The position numbers and the translations under genes were made by a program. The notes under the pieces are model-generated. The model was not told the DNA's origin, ran no database searches, and saw nothing but the letters and a program-made list of their open reading frames with translations. From positions 1 to 64,000 of the forward strand of contig JAGQDJ010000205.1 in the NCBI GenBank assembly GCA_022885665.1: DNA of 64,000 bases, in the 5' to 3' direction. The stretch is from Triops longicaudatus. Lineage: Eukaryota; Arthropoda; Branchiopoda; Notostraca; Triopsidae. Each line of letters opens with the position of its first letter. The stretch's first letter is position 1. Below, in pieces: positions 1 to 10,755 of the stretch.

Positions 1-1158
1 AAAAAAAAAACAAGCCCAGGCGACTATGAAAACTAGAACCTCTTCCTAGTGTACAAATGAAACGCCGGCTACACAACTGGGACTAGGCGGTGGGACAAAG
101 TGGCCGCGTGTTTTTCTACAAGGATTCTAATTGGTTGACCTCTTATTAAAAATGCGTTATGGAGTTAAAATATCTCAATGAAATATGACAGTTTCACTCG
201 TTGTCGATATTGGAAACTTTCTAGCACTGGCTTGTCCAAAAAGATCCATGACTTAGACCAAATGCATAATGACAATAGGATAAGGCAGGGTTGTAAGAAA
301 GTCCGCCATTTTCCGCTGTTATGTTTAGATCTGTGGGAGTGGTCAATTAATAGGCATTTTGAATTATGGGTTCGGCGCAGCGCTGCCAGTCGGTTCCACC
401 TCATGGTGAAATTGGCTCAGTCCAAAGAGTATTATATCATCTCTTTGGAGTTCGAAAATCTCGTACAAAATCAGTAGGGCGAATTTATAGAGCGTCTTTA
501 GCGAGATTATTCTATTTCCTTCAGCTTATTTTCTACGCAAAATGTATTTTTGCTTAATATTCTCGATAGATACATTGAGCAGTACAACGAAAATGTTCTT
601 CCCTTCGAAAGTGACAAGGTATACTTTGCTTTGAACGGCAACGAGCCATAGCCACCCAAGTACCATAAAAATTACCTAAGAAAAAGTATTGTAACAAATG
701 AATGTTCCTCTTTTTTTAACTTTGACAGATTAGGCGGAGCCCGTTGTTGGGTCTTAACGTATACAAACACATTTACAATTAAACTGACTAGGTTGGAAAA
801 GTACGAAGCACAGAATGTTTCTCTTGGCTTGCCATACACATGGACGATATAATATCACAAATAATCTTGTTTTCATCCACAAAATTGTAAAGCGATTAGG
901 AAGAATGACAATTGAATACGTTTTCATGTTAACCCAGTACCTTATTCATTGCAGTTTTTTTTTCTCATGGAACTTTTCGCTTATCGTGAATCTGCATTCT
1001 CGGTAGGCCGAGGTCAGTAAAGGTCCAGTTCAGAAAGTAGACATTCTCCGATCCATTTTAAACCAGTAGCAGAGAATTTCACTGCGTACTGTTTTAGTAA
1101 AGAAACTGTAAATATCTTAAAAGTTGGATTTTTTCCTGAAGAACGCCTTATTTTGTTG
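1..1158. other. No gene seen
   Basis: AT-rich sequence with only short ORFs on both strands. None shows family similarity, a convincing splice context or a start. I see nothing supportable here apart from the 8-base target-site duplication that begins at 1159 and belongs to the next element. Confidence 0.6.
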
Positions 1159-1166
1159 CTGTAAGT

Positions 1167-1374
1167 CAGTGGTGCCCAAACTTTTTTCACCCGAGGGCCG
1201 CGCGCGACATAATATAAAATCTCGCGGGCCTGAATGTTCCGGTTTTGCCAGAATCATGCCGACGTTAAAAATGAAATTATGCAGTGATATACATGAGCGG
1301 TATAAATGAGCGGGCCGCATGAGGCACCTTCGCGGGCCGGATATGGCCCGCGGGCCGTAAATTGGGCACCACTG
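1167..1374. mobile_element. hAT-type MITE with terminal inverted repeats and 8-bp TSD
   Basis: A 208-base non-autonomous element. The left end reads CAGTGGTGCCCAA and the right end TTGGGCACCACTG, a 13-base perfect terminal inverted repeat. It is flanked by identical 8-base direct repeats CTGTAAGT (1159-1166 and 1375-1382), the target-site length typical of hAT transposases. The interior is GC-rich with GGGCCG/CGGCCC patches that form a second inner inverted repeat. No transposase ORF is present, so it must have been moved in trans. The intact duplication suggests a fairly recent insertion. Confidence 0.93.
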
Positions 1375-1382
1375 CTGTAAGT

Positions 1383-2389
1383 TGACGAACGGTTTTGTTT
1401 TTGGGCATGTTCCGTTAGAATCTGCTTTTTGAATTTGTAAACTTTTGAAACTAAAGACCGTTTTTACAATAATGTTCGAGACTTAAATACCTTATGAGCA
1501 AGTACTATCATTCTTCCTCGGATTGAAAAATATAAAGAAAACAATAAAATATAAAAAACGAAAACATAGTGAAAAGTAACTAAAATGAAGAGTTTAAGAC
1601 TTCGCCCGCCTTTCGGTAGTCCAATTTGTCCAATTGATAGGACAGTTAGACTCGAGACAAGTACCGTTTCTTCGATTCGACGTTTGAAGGGGCGGGATCT
1701 CTGTCTAAAGCCCGCCCATTGTACCTTACGCCTACGGTTCGGTGTAGTTCGCCACGGTAATCAAGTTTTCCTGCAAATGTATGTTCTTCGTTAATATGTT
1801 GATACTTTAAAAAAAATAACTGAGTCGAACGCTCAGGAAATGACGCAACGGGAAATCCCACGAGTGACATAAAGTAAGTATATTTCCAAAAAAGGGAGCA
1901 ACAACATTAATAGGCTAGAAAAGTTGAGAGTAAAGATTAAAAGGTTTGGCAATGCAGCATTTCCTATATTTGGCCACGCTTTCGAGGAAAAAGGCAGTGT
2001 TTCTCTGTATTAAGCTGGAGTTGTGGGCGACGAAAGAAAATCCCATCTCTCGCAAAATCTCCGGGATGTTAATCCTGTGAATTGTAAAAAATGAAAATTA
2101 TTTTTGTAGAAATAGACGCAATATTAGCAAAACAGGCGTTGGATAACCAGGCACAATATTAAGTTAGTAAGCCACGAGACGAAACAATTCCCTTGTCCAG
2201 TACGACCGACAAGTGTAACAGTACGGAAACAAGTTTCTGGTGTTATGATAAGCTGCACAAGAGCTGACGCAGTTGAAGAAGCGCGCACGGGTAAATTTCC
2301 GCGTTCCGGCATAGAAGATTTGACGATCCACATTAACATCGACTTTAATACACATAAACTACCGATTTTTCCCAGATTTATCGAAGAAA
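1383..2389. other. 3' flank of the IGFBP-rP1-like gene
   Basis: Non-coding by inspection. It follows the stop codon of the minus-strand gene and probably holds its 3' UTR. I saw no gene, repeat family or strong polyadenylation signal that I could assign. Confidence 0.45.
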
Positions 2390-5300
2390 TCAGGCGACTG
2401 TGTTCAATTTCGCCTTCTTAGTTTTGCCCTTGGGATCCTTGGTGGCGCTGGCGGATTTCTTTATGTCCTTCACCTGCTTTTTTGGTTGTTGGTCTGCTTG
2501 GGCGGGTTTCGGTGACTGGTTGGTGTTNCATGATCTGCACCCAGCTGGTGACCATGTAAGGCTCGGGGCCTCCGCGTACTTGCACCGCCATAATTGGATC
2601 ATCACCTATGAATAAAGAAACAAACTCGATTTAATTGAATTCGTAAAACTTCATTCAACATAACTCAGTAATGAAAAAGGTTTATTTATCTATTGTACAT
2701 TATTTGTATTTTTCTATCTTATTTTTAAACACATGTTCCTTTCAGAATATTATAAACCCGAAACTTAAATCTTTAAGGCGTGAGTACACGGGGAACTTTT
2801 AATCGAGACTCGTTCGAGGAGCTCGGTCTTTGCAGCCCCTCGCTTCCTCCTCCCTGAAAACCTAATCCGGTTGGCTAGTGTTTGCCTTAATGCGAGTTGG
2901 GCGGATCTTATCGCGATTAAAAGTTCCTCATGTACGCACGCCTTTACTGTTATTCTCGTTATGTCTTGCGTTTTATTCCGGGCTTCAAGTTAGGCAGCAT
3001 AAAAAGAAACACCATACAATAATTTTCCAAATCTCCTTTAAAACGTCGATATTTTGAGCTCAATAAACAAATTTAACATACCTACTTTTAAAAAGTTTGT
3101 CCAAAAATCTCATTTAAACCTTTAAGCCAAGCTTTACTGTCGTAACAGTTTTGTAAGCTGTTCAATTCTATCCCTGAAACAGTCCAACAAACCTCCCCAT
3201 TTCAATAGACATGGTTCCTAGGCCTTAACCATGGGGTAGAGAGAACATCTGAAACTACTTCCTGGGCCTTCTGTCAGAATTTTCTTAGCCTTCAGGCGAA
3301 TGCCTTGGAAAGTGAGGATTGTCTGACTCCAACTTCCTTTCATGAAAATGAGTCTAAATATAAACCGATAGCAAAAAGGATTGATCGATTCCTGAGTTGT
3401 CCGACCATAAAAACAAAGGGCGTTGTTGATCGAGGCTTGAGCTGCATAATAGTCGCTATATTAGAGAACCTATATCGATTCATAATCCTAGCTAATGAAC
3501 TGTTTGTTCTATTCGTGCATTTCTCAACCAGTCAGCTGTCTCTTCCACTACAATTGTTGTCCTAATATTCTTTCTGTTTTCTAACAAGGCTTTTGTACAG
3601 ACCTGTTCTCTCTATTCACTCTATGGCCTTAACCAACCTTTGCACACTAGCGCCCTTCATTAATTGCGCTAAAATCCCTCCTGTTTTCGGTCATTAATAC
3701 CCCGCTAGAAGATAAGACAATTCGAAGTTTACACAACGTAAAAAGATGCAGAATACGTGCTCTGAAAAGGAAAGAGAAAACCTCCATAGCAAACTTCACT
3801 TACTAGGAAGAGTGAGCTTCTTGCCCGAGTTGGTCTCGACTTCCCACGTAATGACAGGGACTGGGACGCCCTTGGCTTCGCAGCTTAGAGCCACGCTCTC
3901 CTTAATGTGGTCGGTGACGCTTTCCGGGCCGGAAACGATGACAGGCGCTGTGTGTGTTTGTGTATATTTACGCGCGTGAGAAAGACAGAAAGGGGTGAAG
4001 CCAATTAGCTTTCGACGTTTTACATGTAACAGTACAGCTTACCCGACCTGCAAGGACCCCAGTCTTGCATAAACAGGTTTTCATTGTTGGTTTTAGCAGC
4101 GACTTGGCGTAAACTGCATACCGTGTCGTAGGTCACCCCGTCATTGCCACACACTACGCCAGGTTCGACGCAAGTGCACAGCGCTTCAGCATCCTTAAAT
4201 AATAAGAAAAACTTAATAAAAACACTGTGAGCAACACTCGAACTAGCTTTAAGCTCGTTAACAAAATGGGTGCTAGAAATGTGAATAAAAACCATTACTA
4301 GAAAACCTTAACAAAAGCCTTTGTTACTCTGTAAAGCCTTTACTTTTACTTAATACTTTGCTACAAATGATGGTTATTTGTCACTTCACACAGCTGATTA
4401 TATGTTGAAGAAAGCTTCAGTAAGCCGTACATTTGATTTTTTTACTAACTTGCGAGTCAATATTGAAAAAGTACAAATCAGTAAAAGGTGTGACGAAGTT
4501 TTAATTTTTGAAGATCTTAAAATCTTCAACGTTCGCGAAACTGTACACGATTTTCGACTGCCGTACAACATAATCTAACTGAACAAAAAATAAAGCAACT
4601 TGTCCGAGCTCACGAAGTCTAACTTAGCCTAACTTAACTAATACAACTTTATTTGCCTTAATCAATCTAACGAACGTAACATGAATAATACATCCTAGCC
4701 GAACATAGTCCAACGTAACTTAAATTAACATAACCTAGTTTAGCGGAACAAGCTTATCATAAGTCTCAATTACCTTATGTAGTTAGTCTAGCGTTGTGTA
4801 AAAAAAAAACAAGCTAACCAACTTAACTAGCCTAATAATTCTTTAGTAACGTAGTGTAAAATAACTTAGCTTAATCTAGCCCAACTAGCCCAATCTACCT
4901 AATCGAGCGTTGAATAAAGGAATAAGCTAAGCTAACTAACCTAACCTTAATAATTTAGTCTAATATAGCTTAATCTATTCTAGCATAACTTAACTAGAAC
5001 TAGCATATCAAAAGTAGACGACGAATAATGAAACAATCAAATAGAACCTTACGATCTAACCTTACCCTAACTGACACTCGTCAAACCTCACGTAATGTAG
5101 CCTAACCTAACTTAACGAAAGCAATTTATTCGAATCAAAGCAACCTACCGAACGTAATAAAACAACATAACTTAACAGGTCTTGAAAAAAAATTGAACAA
5201 TGTCATCAAACAACTCAACCTTAGTCCTGCGTAACCTAGTTTACCTACGTTACTTTACGTAATCTAATCTAACGTTGTATACAAAACGAGTTATCCTAAC

Positions 5301-8300
5301 CTTAGTAACTTAAACAATCTTTTAAAACCTAACCTAACAAGCTTAACTTAACCTAAATAATAAAATCTAACGTTGAGTACCGAAACAAGCTAGTCTTATC
5401 TAACCAAAGATGCAACAAGCTCCGCCCGTGCTGCGTAAGCGCGAGCGAACGAGCGGAGCGCGCTCTTTTCTTCTTTTTCTGCGAGCGCGTGAGAATTCAA
5501 AAGAGCTTCGCTCGCGATGGTAGCCTTCACCTAGTGGTAATCACACTAAGTTCCCTGCAAACAAAGAAATGTCGCTTGATCTTTCATCATGGTCGCTTTC
5601 AGATGCATGCGGTACTGTTGTGTAAATTATCTCTCCTGAATCGTGCCTTTTAATACAAAGGTTTTCTTAAACAGTTATCACAATATCTATCTATAACTAA
5701 CCCATCAGCATGTGTAGGATGTCTGTACTACATTACGTGGTAGTTTTCATTAAACGGTGAAATCTTGCTACAGTTTACATCAGTTCCAACGAACAATCGG
5801 CTATAACGTACAAGGTCCACTAGCCTCGGCAAAACTCGTATGTAAATGTACAGAAAAAGTGTTTTCACTTATAGCATACAGACACTGAGGTCCCTTTGCC
5901 AAATTTTACATGCATTTTCTTTCGGCTATAATGATCACAATCGCTGCTATGCGACAGCGTATTGGAAAACAGTCTTCGAGGCGAGCTTTGTGTTCCACAA
6001 GATCGCGCTCCTTGGTCCAGTGTTCCAAGATTTCAGTACGGTTCGTCAAACAACTATCTTTGGTGCTATCGCGTTCACGTAACTTCCACACCCATTTGTG
6101 TTACAAACGAACAGGAAATAACTGGTGCGTCGACTATGCGTTCTTTTTCATAAAAAGTGCACAAAATGCTGCTCTTGCGAAGCGGTACCCATTGACTTTT
6201 GCAATGAAATGTAAAACAATAAAAATAAAAAAATAGAGCGTTTTCTGGTCCAATATCGGCTTTAACGCATAATTGGCTTTAGCGGGAAACATTTTTGTCC
6301 CCTGCATGTACGTTATAGCGAGGTTTTACTGTATTACTGAGCTAATATTATTGAGCAATTAACTTATAATAATCGAGTCGCACAGAAAAAACTCCGAAAA
6401 AAAAAAATAAGTGAAACGGGACTCGTAGCTTATCCACGCGCGTATGATAATATGGTTTCCTTATACATAGATTCTCATTTCATAATTATAGAGAAAACTT
6501 TTACAAAATGTAAACTATGTGGTCGATTATAAAGCATGTAATTTGTTCAGCCGTCTGAGGTACGGCCAACAGTTAGTCAAGTTGTTTATAAACTTTGAGC
6601 AAAAGTTGCACTTTCAGTTAATAGATGGTAGCTCAAACGAGCGCGAACGCGAGTGGAACGCGCTCTTTTCAGAACAGCGAGCGAATGAGCAAGCGCGCTC
6701 GTGAAAATTTGCAAAGAGTGTGGGCGAGAGAGCACTTGCAAAAAAATGAGCGAGTGTATCTCTGTAAATAACTAATCTAGGTTCACTTAAGTTAGCTTTA
6801 CATAACCTAATTTGAAGAGCCTAACTTAACTAACTAACCTAAGTAATACAAGCTACCGTTTAGCGACAAAATAAATTAACCTTACCTAACTAACATAGTT
6901 TAACATAAATTAGCTCAATCTCTCCTAACTTAGCTAGCCCGACTCAAGCAACAGGATGTAACGCTGAAAAACGAAACAAGCTAACCTAACTTAATTAGCC
7001 TAGTGACACGTAACCTTGTCTAATTCACACTGCCTAACCGAAATTAACTAGCCTACTTTAACTAAACTAGCCTACATAACACACTGTAACCTAGCCTAAT
7101 AATCTAGCCTAAGTGACGTAACATTAAGAACGTTGTGAATGAATTGAACGTTGAACGTTGAGTCAAATGTGACATGAGAAATGACAATTACTCTAATGAT
7201 AAACTCAGATCAGGTACGAATGTCGATGTGAAGTTCTAAATGCTTTTAATTCACTGCTGGATCTACGGTTACAAATGTAATCTTATCCACATATTTGCAT
7301 CTTGAGTCATCTGCTGAAAATAAAAATCCGTCACGGAGCGATTTTTCTAAAGAAAATAACTACAGAATAGTCTATAATAAAATTTAAAACGTATGGTATA
7401 ATCTCAGTGTAATGGACTCATTTTCGCAACGAATTCTAGCTCCCCTTTTTTAATTAAGTGGTATTTTTCTGTTATACGACCAGTGGCCTGTTAAGTTAGA
7501 TTAAACTATATAGAGTTTTCAAGTTAGAGGTACCCGAACAAAAACAAGCGTATGGAATGCACTGTGATACTTTTGTAAACTGTGAGGCAATTCGACCTTC
7601 TTTATATAAAAAATATCACCATTTCTGGCCAAAATTTCATTGGTCCCAACTCGTTGACTTGTACTAACGCTAATTAGTGCAAAAGTTTATTTCAAAAGCT
7701 CTTATAATTCAAAAGTTTGCTTTAACTAGGTTAAGTTTAGTTAGATTATCACCTAACTACACCAAAAGGACCCTAAGTAAACCTTTGTTAAACTAAGTTG
7801 AGCTAGGTTAAGCTTAGCTAGGTTAGACTACATTTGAACAAGTTTAAGCTTGTTTACTTAGAACTTGTCCTTAAAGTAACACCCTACTAAAACTTTCCAG
7901 GACTACCAAAAAAGAGTACAAAAAAAGAACACGATTTCGCGCTCTTTTCACATATAGCGAAAGACCTTCGATAATTAATTCTCCCGTTTAAACTCTTATC
8001 GCCGGATATGCTTGTCGCTGATTAATACAAATCAGTCATAAGTATCCTCGCGTAGCAACACGTAAAATCCTAGAACTCTTATACCAGACTTTTCTTTAGA
8101 CATTCTCATGTGTAAAGGAAGGATCTGTTTATGGGATCGCGGGAAGTTTTTCACAAACAAAAAGCTCCTTCCTTCGCTCAGTTTATCGAACCAAGCTTCG
8201 ATAAACGGAGCTAAAGGAAGAGAAAATATGGAAACATGGTACGGTTTAGAGCTGAGACAGAAATTTGATCTTACGCCAGCTTTGAGGTCTTTTCGCAAGG

Positions 8301-8553
8301 CGCAAATCAAGTTCTCGCCGCACAAACCGTACTCGTGGCGCGACGGCAAAGGCAGCGACGTGTTGTCGCACTTTTCGCCCTCGAGACGCCCGCACTGGTC
8401 ACAGCAATTGCAGCTATCTTTGACCACTCCTGACAAACACGGCTCCCGTAACGGAGGACAATCTTCCAACCGACAAGGTTTGCACTCGTCGATGAAGGTT
8501 TGGCCAGATACGAGGCCTAATAGGCCCACGGCAAGCACCAATGCCCAACGCAT
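2390..8553 (-). CDS. IGFBP-rP1: IGFBP-rP1-like secreted protein (IGFBP, Kazal, Ig domains)
   Basis: Exons, 5' to 3' on the minus strand: 8553-8275, 4193-4043, 3947-3804, 2605-2390 (or 2418); intron phases 0, 1, 1 agree throughout. The start at 8553 gives MRWALVLAVGLLGLVSG, a clear signal peptide; an in-frame Met 12 codons upstream is less likely. Exon 1 encodes the Cys-rich IGFBP N-terminal domain with the signature CNCCDQC. Exon 2 is a Kazal-like module (CGNDGVTYDTVC ... WGPC). Exons 3 and 4 start an I-set Ig domain ending in VQVRGGPEPYMVTSWVQIM, which is highly characteristic of the IGFBP7/IGFBP-rP1 family. In that family the protein is extracellular and binds IGF/insulin-like ligands and matrix. 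The last Ig strands with the second Cys are absent, and an N at 2528 lies exactly there. Reading through the N gives a stop at 2418; dropping it gives a Lys-rich tail to 2390. Length is about 253-262 residues. Confidence 0.88.
2528..2528. other. Single ambiguous base (possible collapsed gap) in Ig exon
   Basis: The only N in the window. It lies directly after the ATG codon that ends the conserved VTSWVQIM strand, and the reading frame is ambiguous downstream of it. It may be one unresolved base or a placeholder for a gap of unknown length. Confidence 0.9.
4600..5420. repeat. Degenerate CCTAA-type run in intron 1 of the IGFBP-rP1-like gene
   Basis: About 800 bases dominated by variants of TAACCTAACTTAA on the plus strand (C-rich strand up). 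The units are imperfect, with no fixed period, so this is not a plain microsatellite. The motif resembles the arthropod telomere unit TTAGG in degenerate form. Confidence 0.8.
5438..5500. repeat. GAGCG-rich repeat block, copy 1
   Basis: A GC-rich island in AT-rich intron made of GAGCG/GCGCTC words, including GCGAGCGAACGAGCGGAGCG and CGCGCTCTTTTC. A similar block lies at 6638-6735, on the other side of the Tigger-like element. Confidence 0.6.
5771..6331. mobile_element. pogo/Tigger-like MITE with TA target site
   Basis: A 561-base element beginning TA-CAGT and ending ACTG-TA, as expected for Tc1/mariner-superfamily pogo elements. Both ends carry CTATAACGTACA in inverted orientation (5801-5812 and 6307-6318). 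The right end read inward is CAGTAAAACCTCGCTATAAC, a typical Tigger-like terminus. The interior has short ORFs on both strands but no recognisable DDE domain. It sits in intron 1 of the IGFBP-rP1-like gene. Confidence 0.7.
6638..6735. repeat. GAGCG-rich repeat block, copy 2
   Basis: Sequence such as ACGAGCGCGAACGCGAGTGG and GAACGCGCTCTTTTC closely resembles the block at 5438-5500, sharing the CGCGCTCTTTTC end in the same orientation. Function unknown; probably the end of an unclassified dispersed repeat. Confidence 0.6.
6775..7130. repeat. Degenerate CCTAA-type run
   Basis: A run of TAACCTAACTTAACTAACC-like units on the plus strand in the large intron of the IGFBP-rP1-like gene. Same character and orientation as the run at 4600-5420. 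Confidence 0.75.
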
Positions 8554-8690
8554 GGTTTCGACAATATTTCGAACGCTTTTATCACACAAAACCGACTTTG
8601 CACTGAGTTTAGGGCAGAATGAAAGGATTACGTGGGTTTAGGGCTCGAAAGAGCGTTTTCGCACGACTGCAAGGAGTGCTTGACTAAATA

Positions 8691-8702
8691 ACTGACGTCA
8701 GT
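8691..8702. promoter_or_regulatory. Palindromic CRE (ACTGACGTCAGT)
   Basis: A 12-base perfect palindrome holding a full cAMP response element TGACGTCA (8693-8700). It lies about 140 bases upstream of the minus-strand start codon at 8553, in a locally GC-rich stretch that looks like the promoter of the IGFBP-rP1-like gene. CREB/ATF or AP-1 family factors bind this sequence in animals; use here is inferred. Confidence 0.55.
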
Positions 8703-10580
8703 GTAGGCGAGGATAGCGGGGCTTGTGTATACAAGCTTGCAGGCAGCGACGCGTCTGCGCGGGGACAGCGAGCCCGAGAAGCCCTTTTGCCCTTTGGAAA
8801 CACATCTGGCCTGGTTGGGTGATGGTAGTAGGGAGAAGAGGGGGGAGTGATGGGTTCTAAGCAGGCTCTAAGCTCCGCTGCTAATCGTAATCTCTAGCAT
8901 TACACGCCCAGAGTCCTTTTCCTGCGTCGCACTTGGCTTTTTTTGGGAGTTCTTGCTTGGTGGGAATCCTAAGGCCATTCAGTGAGGGCAGTTAACATGA
9001 GAAGATTTAATAAATAATTTATAAAATAGGTTCAGTTTTAGTACAAGATTTTGTGACACAGTTTCGCTTTTATATGGGCAAGTAAAACTGTCAATATGTA
9101 GGTGAATAATGTTAGGCAAATTTGTAGCTAACCGTAGTGCCGTTCTTACAAGCGAGTAACGCTGAGTCGTTATAGACTTTCGACACTGTTAATTTGTGTA
9201 AACGTTCCTTATAGAACTTTTGTGACAGGAAAGTTACGCTTGCAAATGGAAATGAAGTATAATCAAAAAGATTTTTTTAGAGCGTTTGTGTGAGTTTGCG
9301 TCCATCTCAGAAAGCAAACACAGTTTTGCGACTTTAGATTAGATTTTTTAGATTAGACTAGACTTTTAGTCTACTATAATCAAGTCGCTTTTTCAGCCTC
9401 CAGAAGTCTTTTGTCAAACAATTTGCACTTTGAACAAGTAAATGAGTTACGATTGGTAAGATGTGGGGAGAAAAATAACACTTATTTTTGGAAGAAGTAC
9501 TGTTAAACTACGTTAAAAGCCTGCGTTACTGTTGCATTGTTTCTTTCCGCTTATTTTGGTTCTGGGCAACACTAGCGTGAAAATCTAGCTTAACCGAACC
9601 CAACTGATCCCATCTTAACCTAAACGGCACATGGGACGGATAATAGAGAAATATCATTTGGCGTTGTGCTCTTAACGACGCAGCAATTCACCGTCCATTT
9701 GCGAGAATCGTGGTAATTATTTTTGAAAACTTTTGTGACGTTAAGGTTACGCTTTTGAAAGCTCATAAGGTTTGGCAAAAAAAAAAAAATGCCAGAAACT
9801 TTCACGTACATTTGTAGCAACTCTTAAAAGTTAGCCCAGTTTTGGAAAGGGGAAGAAAATGTCACTCGCATAAATCCAAGAAAAATCGCGTCATGTAAAC
9901 GAAAAACATCTTAAAGTACCAAAATCGCTATTGCGAAAATTGCAAAAGCCAGAGGTTCAGTCAGATCACGTGAGGTTAATGATGTTAGGTCAAGCTAGAT
10001 TCCGTTAGAATAAGCCAAAACCTTAGTGTGAGGTCCGCCAAGATATGCGCAGACTTAAAACAATGCGCCACGTTTTATTTTTCAATTTTTGGAGGATTTT
10101 CGGGTAACTTTTTGAAAAGGCTCCAAGAATTGGTTCTTTTTAGCTACAAGAAGCCCAAGATAACAATGCCCATGAAAACGCTTCGGAATAAAAATTTCTT
10201 TTTCTGAAAATCCTTTGTAAAAAGGTGAAAAAATTGAAACACTCGAAATTGTGCACATGTCTAGTTACAGTACGCTACATTTGTTATGTTAAGTCAAGTT
10301 TGACTTAAAATTTGAAAAATTTGAAATAAACTATTTAGCACAGTTTATTCAAAAGCCTTTGTAAAACTTTCAAAACCGGAAAAAAATAAGTTTGGTGCGT
10401 AACAGAAAACCTGGAGTGCATGACATAAAATAAGTTACGTTATAATTATGCATAAAAAATTCTAAAATAAATAATCAAAGCACACCAAACTAAAAGTCTC
10501 AGTAGATTACCAAACTCTCGACATAGCCATATCAAAATTCAAGCTTCGCGCCATCGGAGCAAGCGTGTCATTTGTCCCCA
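8703..10580. other. Intergenic, no gene seen
   Basis: The GC-rich promoter-like part next to the IGFBP-rP1-like gene gives way to AT-rich sequence with short ORFs only. No coding similarity, RNA gene or complete mobile element was recognised. Confidence 0.5.
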
Positions 10581-10665
10581 CGCCATCTATGAAACCTACG
10601 ACTAAGCACTAAAATCATTTTAGACATTTTGAACCAAGCGCGTCAGAAAAGCGTCATAGATGGTG
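10581..10665. promoter_or_regulatory. Inverted pair of CGCCATCTA-type motifs upstream of a putative gene
   Basis: CGCCATCTATGA (10581-10592) and TCATAGATGGTG (10654-10665) form an almost perfect inverted pair, 91-175 bases upstream of the ATG at 10756. A related ACGCCATCTAGTAGT occurs at 11516-11530 and ACGCCATCTGT at 31707-31717 near the SMYD5 start. The words resemble the core of the CTCF binding site; that reading is inference. Confidence 0.35.
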
Positions 10666-10755
10666 CTGCTGCATAGTCCAAGCTCACCTGTCAGTTTGAA
10701 TTCCTGGTAAAGTAAACGTTAGGTGAAAGTGTTGTAGCAACTTTAAACCGTTATT

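Noticed and set aside
5906..6236. ORFs inside the Tigger-like element as a transposase
   Set aside because: Neither strand shows HTH or DDE motifs, and the element is too short to be autonomous.
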